A DNA stretch of 46,507 bases from Chloroflexota bacterium (GTDB lineage: Bacteria > Chloroflexota > Dehalococcoidia > DSTF01 > RBG-16-68-14): the NCBI GenBank assembly GCA_022562155.1, contig JADFPV010000013.1, positions 1-46,507 of the forward strand, read 5' to 3'. Below the pieces are notes generated by a model. That model was given only the letters and a program-made list of their open reading frames with translations. It did no database searches and was not told the origin of the DNA. Numbering within the stretch: the first letter of the stretch is position 1; every line of letters begins with the position of its first letter. This document shows positions 1-6,960 of the stretch, in pieces. A program made the position numbers and the translations under genes.

Positions 1-201
1 CGCACGCAAGTTTCATCCGAGCCAGACGCAGCGGCCGCGACGGTCATCCAGATTCCCACCGCGAATCCTTCTGGTCCAGTGCGACCGACATCGACGCCGG
101 TGATATCGACGGACACGCCGGTTCCCCCCACCGACACGGCGGTACCGCCCACCGAAACGCGGGTACCCACCCGTAGGCCGGTGCCGGACATGGGATATTG
201 A
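1..201 (+). CDS. C-terminal end of a Pro/Thr-rich protein (partial)
   Basis: Frame 1 is open from the window edge to a TGA at 199-201 and encodes 66 residues. The sequence is dominated by Pro, Thr, Val and Ser in a loose repeat (TSTPV, STDTPV, PPTDTAV, PPTETRV). Such low-complexity tails are typical of extracellular linkers or the tails of membrane-anchored bacterial proteins, but no domain is visible in this fragment. The start lies outside the window. The function is unknown. Confidence 0.6.
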   Translation, partial: RTQVSSEPDAAAATVIQIPTANPSGPVRPTSTPVISTDTPVPPTDTAVPPTETRVPTRRPVPDMGY

Positions 202-282
202 CCGCCGTCCTGTGGAGCGTGCCAATAGCCTGGACGTGGGCCCACGCGGTTCTAGAACTTCAGCAGGTCCGTTATGAAAGAG

Positions 283-382
283 TGGCGCGCTCGGCGGGAC
301 TCGCCCAGACGGGCGGCTGTCCAGCCGAACCCACGACCTCAGGCTCTCCGCCTCAGGCGGACTTATCCAACTGAGCCGGAAG
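283..382 (-). pseudogene. pseudo-tRNA-Arg 3' part, copy 3, with 24-bp insertion
   Basis: Read on the minus strand, this has the D-loop core (GCTCAGTTGGATA), a palindrome in place of the anticodon arm (TCCGCC TCA GGCGGA, 347-361), and then the 3' stem, T-arm, acceptor and CCA of the genuine tRNA-Arg at 749-825. About 24 bases (roughly 304-327), able to form two mini-hairpins, interrupt the T-arm. The 5' acceptor strand is missing, so it cannot fold as a working tRNA. It marks the far end of a body-deleted GIY-YIG unit. Confidence 0.7.
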
Positions 383-383
383 C

Positions 384-445
384 GTACCAAGCCATACTTA
401 ATAAATGGCGCGCTCGGCGGGACTCGAACCCACGACCTCAGGCTC
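384..445. repeat. 62-bp perfect direct repeat, copy 1 (partner 727-788)
   Basis: This is identical over 62 bases to 727-788. In minus-strand order it contains the 3' end of tRNA-Arg with CCA, an AT-rich linker, and the first 12 bases of the GIY-YIG gene. In this copy the start of the nuclease gene is joined directly to the pseudo-tRNA at 283-382, so the gene body has been deleted. Confidence 0.9.
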
Positions 446-481
446 TCCGCCTAAGGCGGACTTATCCAACTGAGCCGGAAG
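406..481 (-). pseudogene. pseudo-tRNA-Arg, copy 2
   Basis: The 3' half and CCA are identical to tRNA-Arg(GCG), but the anticodon arm is replaced by the palindrome TCCGCC TAA GGCGGA (446-460) and the 5' acceptor strand (CTTCCGG) does not pair with the 3' strand. The stop and last codons of the GIY-YIG gene lie inside it, so nuclease and pseudo-tRNA form one unit. It is unlikely to be charged or to decode. Confidence 0.75.
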
Positions 482-738
482 TTGTGCTTGTCGGTGGAAG
501 CGATGAGATCGTCAATGGTTCGCCTTCCTGCACCTGTCTTGAGGAAGCGCTCTCGGATGAGAGCATCTTGCTTAGCCCGGTGTTCCTCCGAATGGACGAG
601 CCGCCAAGGTCGATGCGCACGCGTCCATCGGCCCTTGCCCTCGTTGTGTTCGCCCAGGCGAATTCTAGGGCTGCGTCCGGTCGAGCCAACGTAGCGCCTG
701 CCAGCATCGTTTTCCAGGATGTAGATGTACCAAGCCAT
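451..738 (-). CDS. GIY-YIG family nuclease, tRNA-associated
   Basis: A 95-residue protein with the small GIY-YIG fold: YIY at residues 4-6, YVG at 16-18, RLGEH at 27-31 with the likely catalytic Arg, and a candidate metal-binding Glu near residue 63 (IRERFLKTG). This is the size of the stand-alone UPF0213-like GIY-YIG proteins, whose roles are mostly unknown. It starts 11 bases after the encoded CCA of tRNA-Arg. Its last nine codons (LSWISPP and neighbours) are written in pseudo-tRNA sequence. No separate Shine-Dalgarno is seen. The context suggests a selfish or homing-type unit at the tRNA 3' end. Fold assignment is confident; mobility is inference. Confidence 0.85.
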   Translation of the reverse strand: MAWYIYILENDAGRRYVGSTGRSPRIRLGEHNEGKGRWTRAHRPWRLVHSEEHRAKQDALIRERFLKTGAGRRTIDDLIASTDKHNFRLSWISPP

Positions 739-788
739 ACTTAATAAATGGCGCGCTCGGCGGGACTCGAACCCACGACCTCAGGCTC
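727..788. repeat. 62-bp perfect direct repeat, copy 2 (partner 384-445)
   Basis: The second copy spans the 3' half of the genuine tRNA-Arg, its CCA, the linker and the start of the intact GIY-YIG gene. Identity ends exactly where the anticodon arm of the real tRNA begins to differ from the pseudo-tRNA palindrome. Confidence 0.9.
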
Positions 789-825
789 CGCAAGCCTGCG
801 CTCTATCCAACTGAGCTACGAGCGC
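749..825 (-). tRNA. tRNA-Arg (anticodon GCG), CCA encoded
   Basis: On the minus strand the 7-bp acceptor stem (GCGCTCG/CGAGCGC), D-arm (GCTC/GAGC), anticodon stem (CAGGC/GCCTG) with loop TTGCGGA, five-base variable loop and T-arm all pair. The discriminator is G, followed by an encoded CCA. The anticodon GCG reads CGC. Most bacteria decode CGN-Arg with an ACG tRNA edited by TadA, so a GCG isoacceptor is unusual. It is the last gene of a three-tRNA cluster, and its 3' half is copied twice just downstream. Confidence 0.95.
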
Positions 826-870
826 GTGACGGGAATCCCGGTTCTACCCGGCTCCCGAGAACGTATCATC

Positions 871-956
871 TGGTGCCGAAGGTGGGATTTGAACCCACAC
901 GCCCTTACGAGCACTACGTCCTGAACGTAGCGTGTCTGCCATTCCACCACTTCGGC
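871..956 (-). tRNA. tRNA-Leu (anticodon CAG), CCA encoded
   Basis: A class II tRNA with a long variable arm. The acceptor GCCGAAG pairs with CTTCGGC, the anticodon stem CTACG/CGTAG carries loop TTCAGGA, the T-arm is GTGGG/CCCAC, the discriminator is A and CCA is encoded. It decodes CUG. Confidence 0.95.
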
Positions 957-964
957 ACGAAGGA

Positions 965-1040
965 TGGTGGGCGATGCAGGACTTGAACCTGCGGCCTCTT
1001 CCGTGTGAAGGAAGCGCTCTAGCCACTGAGCTAATCGCCC
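965..1040 (-). tRNA. tRNA-Val (anticodon CAC), CCA encoded
   Basis: The acceptor GGGCGAT pairs with ATCGCCC, the D-arm is GCTC/GAGC, the anticodon stem CTTCC/GGAAG has loop TTCACAC, and the T-arm is GCAGG/CCTGC. The discriminator is A and CCA is encoded. It decodes GUG and is the first gene of the minus-strand tRNA cluster. Confidence 0.95.
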
Positions 1041-1056
1041 ATTTCTAGACAGAAAA

Positions 1057-1086
1057 AGTCTAACGGAGACTCAGATGGGTGGTCAA
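1057..1086 (-). promoter_or_regulatory. Candidate promoter of the tRNA cluster
   Basis: The minus strand has TTGACC (1081-1086), 18 bases, then TAGACT (1057-1062), placing the start about 10 bases before tRNA-Val. The position and fit to the vegetative promoter consensus suit a tRNA operon promoter. Confidence 0.55.
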
Positions 1087-1117
1087 GCGATGGTCCCGCG
1101 CACACGCCTGAATGCCG

Positions 1118-1145
1118 TTCATTCTCGGCTCTTGCGTGGTATGCT
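1118..1145 (+). promoter_or_regulatory. Candidate promoter of the moxR operon
   Basis: TTCATT (1118-1123), 16 bases, then TATGCT (1140-1145), leading to a leader of about 18-20 bases. A strong purine-rich ribosome site (GGAGGGG, 1161-1167) sits just before the moxR start. Confidence 0.4.
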
Positions 1146-1169
1146 GACCCAGCATTCCGAGGAGGGGTT

Positions 1170-2135
1170 GTGGTGGAAGAGCGCGCGCAAGCAGCAGCTG
1201 AGATCAAGGACGTAGCCGACCGTATCCGGGAGAATATCGGCAGGGTGATCGTCGGCGGTAGCGAGGTCATCGAGATGGCGCTCGTGGCGTTGCTGGCGGA
1301 TGGTCATATCCTGATCGAGGACGTCCCTGGTATCGGCAAAACGATGCTGGCGAAAGCGATCTCCCGCAGCGTGGGCTGCACCTTCAAGCGGATCCAGTTC
1401 ACGCCGGACCTGATGCCGTCCGATATCACGGGCATTCACTACTACAACCAGAAGTCCAGCGAGTTCGAGTTCCGGCCGGGACCGATCATGTCCAATTTCG
1501 TCCTCGCCGACGAGATCAACCGCGCGACGCCGCGTACCCAGAGCGCGCTCCTGGAAGCGATGGAAGAACGCCAGGTGACTATCGACGGACAGACGATGCC
1601 ACTGCCAGCACCCTTCCTCGTGCTGGCTACGCAGAACCCAATCGAACTGGAAGGAACGTTCCCGCTGCCCGAGGCGCAGTTAGACCGCTTCCTGATGCGG
1701 GTGAAGGTCGGCTACCCGGACGAGGCGGAGGAGGAGGACATCCTGCTGCGGTTCGAGGAGAAGAACCCACTGGATTCACTTGAGCCCGTCGTCGAGGCCG
1801 AGGAGCTGGTGCGCCTCCGGACGTTGGTGCCGCACATCCACTGCGAGCCGTCCGTGCGCCGCTATCTGGTCGCCATTATCCGGGCAACGCGCAAACACGC
1901 CGCCCTGGAACTGGGCGCGAGTCCGCGCGCCAGCCTGGCGCTCTTCCGTGCGTCGCGCGCGCTGGCGGCGATCAGCGGGCGCGATTACGTCCTGCCGGAC
2001 GACATCAAGCGACTGGCCCCGGTTGTGCTGCCGCATCGCCTGATCCTTGGATCGCAGAGCCGGCTGCGCGGACGCGACGCGGGCGGCGTGCTCGATGAGG
2101 TGTTGGCCGAAGTCCCCGCGCCCGTCGAGGGCTAA
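1170..2135 (+). CDS. MoxR-family AAA+ ATPase
   Basis: A 321-residue AAA+ ATPase. Walker A is GIGKT at about 54-58, Walker B has DEIN at about 114-117, and the sensor region has ATQNP at about 153-157, as in the MoxR family. MoxR ATPases act as chaperones that help assemble or activate partner proteins, usually encoded beside DUF58/vWA proteins, as here. The start is GTG at 1170 or 1173; 1173 has the better spacing from GGAGGGG. The stop overlaps the next ATG by one base (TAATG), indicating translational coupling. The substrate is unknown. Confidence 0.92.
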   Translation: MVEERAQAAAEIKDVADRIRENIGRVIVGGSEVIEMALVALLADGHILIEDVPGIGKTMLAKAISRSVGCTFKRIQFTPDLMPSDITGIHYYNQKSSEFEFRPGPIMSNFVLADEINRATPRTQSALLEAMEERQVTIDGQTMPLPAPFLVLATQNPIELEGTFPLPEAQLDRFLMRVKVGYPDEAEEEDILLRFEEKNPLDSLEPVVEAEELVRLRTLVPHIHCEPSVRRYLVAIIRATRKHAALELGASPRASLALFRASRALAAISGRDYVLPDDIKRLAPVVLPHRLILGSQSRLRGRDAGGVLDEVLAEVPAPVEG

Positions 2136-3349
2136 TGTTCCTACGCAACTCCTGGCTGCCGCTCGGCATTGTCCTCGTTGTCGGGGGCGTGCTCGCCCAA
2201 CTCTCGCCGGCGGTCGCGCTGGGTGTGTTCGTCCTCCTGGCCGGCTGGCTGGCTAAGGCCTGGGCCGACCGCTCGCTCGACCATGTTGAGCTTCAGCGCC
2301 ACCTCCCGGAGTCGAGAGCGTTCCCCGGCGAAGAGATCCGGCTGACATATCGGCTGACGAACCATAAGGTGATCCCACTACCTCGTATCGAGGTGCGCGA
2401 CAGTCTGCCCGAGCTGCTGTCGCCGCCGGACCTCGACTTGCCGCCGGCCGGCGCGCCCAACGCAAACGCTTACACACATCGGACGCACCTGAGCTGGTAC
2501 GAGCGCGCCTCGTGGTCGCTTGACCTCCCGTGCCCTGAGCGCGGTTACTATCGCCTGGGTCCGGCGCGCCTGCGGTCCGGCGACGGCTTCGGCATCTTCT
2601 CTAAACAGCGAGACGAAACGACCATCGACGGCATCATTGTCTATCCCCGCACGGTGCCGCTGGAGGACCTGGGCCTGCCGGCGGCCCGCCCGTTTGGCGA
2701 GATCCGCGGCCGGGAGCGCATCTTCGAGGACCCGATGCGGTTCGCCGGGCTGCGCGACTACGAGCCGGGCGACTCGCTTCGACGGATCGACTGGAAGGCG
2801 ACGGCCCGGCGCGGCGACCTGCAGTCGCGGATTTACGAGCCGAGCACGACCCACCACATCATCGTTGGGCTCAACGTCGATACGCTTGAGCATTCGTGGC
2901 AAGGCTTCCTCCCGGAGATGCTGGAGGCCAACATCGTCGTCGCGGCTTCGGTCGCACGATGGGCGCACGAAGACCGCCAAGCTGTCGGGCTGCTTGCGAA
3001 CGGCAGCTTGCCAGAATCCGACAGGCCAATCTCGATTGCGCCAGGCAGGTCTCCGGACCAGCTGCTGCGGATCCTGGAGGCGCTCGGCGGCATTCGCCCG
3101 ATGACGCTCGAACCGCTGTCCGAACTGATCGAGCGCGAGAGTCACCGGCTGCCCTTGGGGTCGACGTTGGCTGTAGTCACAGCGTTGATGACCGAACCGC
3201 TCGCGGCAGTGCTGCGAAGGTTACGCGGCGAACGGCAGCAGGTGGTGGTCCTGTCGATGGTTGACGAGGACTGGGCCGGCCTGCTGGGCGATCTTCCGGT
3301 CCAGCGGATGAAGCACGAGGCGCTTCTGACTGCGGAGGCCAAAGTATGA
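2135..3349 (+). CDS. DUF58 domain membrane protein
   Basis: A 404-residue protein with two closely spaced hydrophobic segments in the first 40 residues and then a soluble part. The DUF58 signature RRIDWKATAR lies near residues 216-225, preceded by the FAGLRDYEPGD stretch. The C-terminal part is probably vWA-like. DUF58 proteins are the standard partners of MoxR ATPases, and the gene overlaps both neighbours (TAATG before, ATGA after), so the three are co-translated. The molecular role is unknown. Confidence 0.9.
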   Translation: MFLRNSWLPLGIVLVVGGVLAQLSPAVALGVFVLLAGWLAKAWADRSLDHVELQRHLPESRAFPGEEIRLTYRLTNHKVIPLPRIEVRDSLPELLSPPDLDLPPAGAPNANAYTHRTHLSWYERASWSLDLPCPERGYYRLGPARLRSGDGFGIFSKQRDETTIDGIIVYPRTVPLEDLGLPAARPFGEIRGRERIFEDPMRFAGLRDYEPGDSLRRIDWKATARRGDLQSRIYEPSTTHHIIVGLNVDTLEHSWQGFLPEMLEANIVVAASVARWAHEDRQAVGLLANGSLPESDRPISIAPGRSPDQLLRILEALGGIRPMTLEPLSELIERESHRLPLGSTLAVVTALMTEPLAAVLRRLRGERQQVVVLSMVDEDWAGLLGDLPVQRMKHEALLTAEAKV

Positions 3350-4713
3350 ACGCACGCGCACTCGCTACCGAGGCCGTCGTCCTCATCGTAGCGACACTGT
3401 GGGCCTACGCAGGAGTCGCCGTGGTCGTCGCTCAGTTGGGCGAAGGCCAAGCCGTGTCGTTTGGAGCCGTGTTGGCGGTGGTCGTTCTGGCTTACACACT
3501 AGGGCGAACGCTGCCGCGTTTCGACGTTGGCGAAACCGCGTTCCGGTTCGCGGGCGCCGTTCTTTCGATCGCACTCCTTTATCTCATCCTGCGTGTGGAG
3601 ATCGCGGGGAACGTATATGTGTGGGACCTTGCCTGGTTCTTTGACCTGCTGTCGGACGGAGGCAACACAGTAGAAGGCCGGTCAGGCGACGTCGCCACGG
3701 TGCTTCTGCTTGCGACAGCCTGGGTCTTTGGCGTCGCACGCGGTTCGCGTCAGCTCACGTTCGAGGGCTTCGCGGGCGAGGTGACGCTCGGCCTCATCGT
3801 CGTGCTCTTCGCGGCGTTGTTCGCCGATGCGGCGGATGCGCCGGGTATCGTTGCCTGGCTTCCGGTCCCATACCTGGGCGTTGCGCTCCTGGCGCTGGCG
3901 TTTGTCTACTTCAGCAACGTCGGCATGGAACGTTCGCGACCGTTCGCGGGAGCTTGGGCGCTGTGGGTGTGCGGCTCGCTCCTGGTGCTCGGGGCTATCG
4001 CGGTGCCGACCGCGCTGATCGATCTGGAGGCCTTGGCGTTCTTCGGCGAAGGCCTCGGCCTGGTTGGGAAAGGTATCGGCTTGCTTCTCCTGGCGGTGAT
4101 GCTGCCGCCGCTGATCGGTTTCGCGTGGATCCTCGAATGGTTGGCGAGCTCTGTCCTCCAAATAGATGCCGAACCCTTTACGCCTGAGATGCCGACGGTC
4201 GACGATCTGGTGGACGAGGAGAACGAAGACGAGGACCCGGCGTCCTGGACGAAGGTCGTTGGGTACATCCTCCGATTCGGCCTCGTCGCGATCGCGGTCA
4301 CGCTAGCGCTGCTACTGCTGTGGTTCGCGTTCCGCCGCTACGGGAAACGCGACGAGGATGAGGTCGACGTCCGCGAAGAGGTCGAGGCGGGCGGCGGCGG
4401 ATTAGGCTCGATGCTCTCAGGCACGCTGGACCGGCTGCGTGGCCGATTCGCGAGGGGCCAGCGCGGTCGCGACCCGATAGGACGGCTCTACATCGCGATG
4501 CTGGAGAGCGCTGCGGTGGAGGGGCTGCCTCGCCCGGCCGCGGCCACGCCTCTCGAGTTCGCGCCGGAACTCGACGCTCACTTTCACTCGACGCTCCCAA
4601 CATCCATCAGCGCCACGTTCGCGAGCGCCCGCTATAGCGGGAGGCTTGCCCCCGAAGATCAGGTGGAGCGTCTCAACAACGAGTGGAGAGAGATGCAGCG
4701 TCCGGACGACTAA
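3346..4713 (+). CDS. Multi-pass membrane protein with C-terminal DUF4129
   Basis: A 455-residue protein. The first 250 or so residues are strongly hydrophobic and give about seven membrane segments. An acidic linker (EENEDEDP) and one more membrane helix follow. The C-terminal 70 residues resemble DUF4129 (RLYIAMLE, ATPLEFA, ARYSG). In the usual MoxR-DUF58-TgpA locus the third protein has a large transglutaminase core between the membrane part and DUF4129. I see no such core here, so this is a reduced version or a different protein. It overlaps the DUF58 gene by four bases. Confidence 0.8.
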   Translation: MNARALATEAVVLIVATLWAYAGVAVVVAQLGEGQAVSFGAVLAVVVLAYTLGRTLPRFDVGETAFRFAGAVLSIALLYLILRVEIAGNVYVWDLAWFFDLLSDGGNTVEGRSGDVATVLLLATAWVFGVARGSRQLTFEGFAGEVTLGLIVVLFAALFADAADAPGIVAWLPVPYLGVALLALAFVYFSNVGMERSRPFAGAWALWVCGSLLVLGAIAVPTALIDLEALAFFGEGLGLVGKGIGLLLLAVMLPPLIGFAWILEWLASSVLQIDAEPFTPEMPTVDDLVDEENEDEDPASWTKVVGYILRFGLVAIAVTLALLLLWFAFRRYGKRDEDEVDVREEVEAGGGGLGSMLSGTLDRLRGRFARGQRGRDPIGRLYIAMLESAAVEGLPRPAAATPLEFAPELDAHFHSTLPTSISATFASARYSGRLAPEDQVERLNNEWREMQRPDD

Positions 4714-4727
4714 GGTACGATCATTTG

Positions 4728-5903
4728 ATGGCTGACACGATCTCCCTGTACGTCCACATACCGTTCTGCACGGTGAAGTGCGGCTATTGCGATTTCAACG
4801 CGTACGCGGGTAGCGACCACCTGATTCCAGCCTACTCACAGGCGTTGATCAAGGAAGCGCAGCTCTGGCGTAAGGCCACCGAGAATAGGCCGGTCACAAC
4901 GGTGTTCTTCGGTGGGGGCACGCCAAGCTTGATGCCTGTCGAGGAGATGAGGACTGTCGTCGACGGGTTGCGTTCGGCGTTCGACATCGCGGCCGACGCC
5001 GAGTTCTCGCTGGAAGCCAACCCTAACTCCCTAGACGAGCCGTACCTAGCAGGGCTGCTAGGCCTCGGGTTCAACCGGCTGAGCATTGGGGTCCAGAGCT
5101 TTCACGATGAGGAGCTGAAAGCGCTGGACAGGGAGCATTCGGCGTCGGAAGCCGGCGATGCGTTTCGCGCTGCCCGTTCGGCCGGCTTCACCAACGTCAG
5201 CATCGACCTGATGTTCGGGCTGCCTGAGCAAGAGATGTCGAGCTGGCAGGGGAGCATCGAGGAGGCGCTGGAGCTAGAGCCAGACCACATCTCGCTGTAT
5301 GCGCTGACCGTAGAGCCGGGCACGCCGCTCGCACGCGATGTCGCCCGAGGCAGGACGCCAAGCCCTAACCCGGATGCGCAGGCCGACCAGTACGAGTGGA
5401 CTGAGGAGCGGTTGGAGAAGGCCGCCTACGAACACTACGAGATTTCCAACTGGGCCAAGCCTGGCTATCGCTGCGAGCACAACCTCACCTACTGGCGCTG
5501 TCGCGAGTACTTGGGTCTCGGCGCCGGAGCTCACTCCTATCTCGACGGCGCGAGGTTCGCCGTTGCCGCGTTGCCAACGAAGTACCTTGAACTCGTGGAC
5601 GAATCATTCAAGAGTTTGGAGAACGGGAGCGACACCAAGATGCGTCAGGTTGTGTCTGGAGAGTCGGTTACGCCAGAGCTGGACATGGCCGACACCCTGA
5701 TCTTGGGACTGCGCCTAATCGAGGGCGTTAGCCTGCCGGACTTTCACGAGGGCTTTGGCGTTGACGCGCTGGAGCGGTTCAGCGAGGAACTAAGCGAGCC
5801 ATTCGAGTTCTCCCTTGTCGAGCACGTGGACGCCCACCTGCGGCTCACACCTAAGGGACGTTTGCTGGGTAACGAGGTCTTCGCGCGGCTGCTGCCTGAT
5901 TAG
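4728..5903 (+). CDS. hemW: Radical SAM heme chaperone HemW
   Basis: A 391-residue radical SAM protein. The [4Fe-4S]/SAM motif CTVKCGYC has Cys at residues 14, 18 and 21, the SAM-binding stretch FFGGGTPS follows, and the HNLTYW motif typical of HemW (not of the true coproporphyrinogen dehydrogenase HemN) is present. HemW delivers heme to target proteins. The reading frame is open 15 codons further up inside the DUF4129 gene, but I prefer ATG 4728. A -10-like TACGAT (4716-4721) ends six bases before it, suggesting a leaderless mRNA. The stop overlaps the convergent FTR1 gene. Confidence 0.92.
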   Translation: MADTISLYVHIPFCTVKCGYCDFNAYAGSDHLIPAYSQALIKEAQLWRKATENRPVTTVFFGGGTPSLMPVEEMRTVVDGLRSAFDIAADAEFSLEANPNSLDEPYLAGLLGLGFNRLSIGVQSFHDEELKALDREHSASEAGDAFRAARSAGFTNVSIDLMFGLPEQEMSSWQGSIEEALELEPDHISLYALTVEPGTPLARDVARGRTPSPNPDAQADQYEWTEERLEKAAYEHYEISNWAKPGYRCEHNLTYWRCREYLGLGAGAHSYLDGARFAVAALPTKYLELVDESFKSLENGSDTKMRQVVSGESVTPELDMADTLILGLRLIEGVSLPDFHEGFGVDALERFSEELSEPFEFSLVEHVDAHLRLTPKGRLLGNEVFARLLPD

Positions 5904-6775
5904 GCGCTACTGGACTGCTCTGGCTCAGCTCGAACGGAGGCGCCGTCTGTCCTTGGTCCTTGGGCGACCGACGGCAGACGCCCGTTCCAGAAAAAGAACC
6001 AGCTAGCCACGACGATGTATATCGCCCAAGCGGCGAGTTGTTCGATGCTGGGGTCAGGACTCCATCCTAGGAACCCCTTTAGGAAGTTCGTGAATTGGCC
6101 GTGGCCGATGATTGGGTTCGATCCCACGTCCCAGACCGGCGCATAGAGCGTGTCGAGGACGCCTGCCTCTTGCAGTTCGTGCACACCTTTCGCCAAAAGA
6201 CCCGCCGCGACCACGATGATCACGCCGCCGGTGATCTGAAAGAAGAGGCGCAGATTTATCCGTTCACCACCCCGATAGATTAGGTAGCCAAGCACGATGG
6301 CGAGCGCTAAGCCTGAGAAGGCGCCAATCGCTGTGCTGGTGGCACTGGAGTCGAACACTACAGCAAGCAGAAACAGCGCAGTCTCTAGCCCCTCTCGCAC
6401 TACGCCGATGAATACAATGGAAGATAGTCCCAATACAGTTCCGCCCGCCAGCGATTGATCCACTCGCTTACGAAGATCTCCTCCGAGCGTGCGGGCCTGG
6501 CGCCGCATCCAGAAGATCATCCAGGTGAGAACCGCGACGGCAGCTAGGGCGATGATGCCTTCTGTGAGCTGTTCTGCTCGACCTTCCAGTTCACCAACCG
6601 CGATGTAGACACCAGTCCCGGCAACGAGCGAGACGGCGACTCCAGCTATGGCGCCGAGGAACACCCAGCTGAACTCCTTCGTGCGCCCGAGCTGGCGCAG
6701 ATATGCCATCACGATCGCGACGATAAGGGCAGCCTCCAACCCTTCGCGCAATGTGATGAAGAACGCGGCTCCCAT
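5900..6775 (-). CDS. FTR1-family high-affinity iron permease
   Basis: A 291-residue membrane protein with about seven helices and two REGLE iron-binding motifs (residues 10-14 and 127-131), the hallmark of the FTR1/EfeU family. It should move ferric or oxidised iron across the cytoplasmic membrane. No EfeO, EfeB or other partner is nearby. The upstream region holds a DtxR/IdeR-like palindrome, consistent with iron-dependent repression. It is transcribed away from the nitroreductase gene. Confidence 0.92.
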   Translation of the reverse strand: MGAAFFITLREGLEAALIVAIVMAYLRQLGRTKEFSWVFLGAIAGVAVSLVAGTGVYIAVGELEGRAEQLTEGIIALAAVAVLTWMIFWMRRQARTLGGDLRKRVDQSLAGGTVLGLSSIVFIGVVREGLETALFLLAVVFDSSATSTAIGAFSGLALAIVLGYLIYRGGERINLRLFFQITGGVIIVVAAGLLAKGVHELQEAGVLDTLYAPVWDVGSNPIIGHGQFTNFLKGFLGWSPDPSIEQLAAWAIYIVVASWFFFWNGRLPSVAQGPRTDGASVRAEPEQSSSA

Positions 6776-6828
6776 GTTGTTCGAACCTTCCGAATTCGCG
6801 GTCGCAGAGCATCTGTGACACGCAATAA

Positions 6829-6893
6829 TTAGCCTATACTAATGTTATCTCTATGTCCATACTAACAACCTAGAGAAATCTATCACATACTAA
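6829..6893. promoter_or_regulatory. DtxR-like box and three TTAGTAT repeats before the iron permease
   Basis: In the minus (permease) direction, TTAG and CTAA flank the site at 6829-6842, which matches the DtxR/IdeR consensus at about 12 of 19 positions. The element TTAGTAT occurs three times (6836-6842, 6859-6865, 6887-6893) in an AT-rich stretch that differs sharply from the GC-rich surroundings. This is probably an iron-responsive operator shared by the permease and the divergent nitroreductase gene. The identity of the regulator is inference. Confidence 0.45.
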
Positions 6894-6960
6894 TAGGGCC
6901 GAATGGGTATCTTGGTCGCGTGCTACAATCGCTCGCAACCCAGCTAGAAGGAGTTTACGA

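Noticed and set aside
13-390. Minus-strand 125-codon frame containing FRLSWISPP
   Set aside because: It is read-through of the body-deleted GIY-YIG unit and pseudo-tRNA into the opposite strand of a real Pro/Thr-rich gene; there is no protein-like composition.
406-481. Functional second tRNA
   Set aside because: The 5' acceptor strand does not pair with the 3' strand, and the anticodon arm is a 6-bp stem with a three-base loop, so there is no decodable anticodon.
4683-4727. N-terminal extension of HemW
   Set aside because: It overlaps the end of the DUF4129 gene, is not part of the conserved protein, and a -10-like element lies just before ATG 4728.
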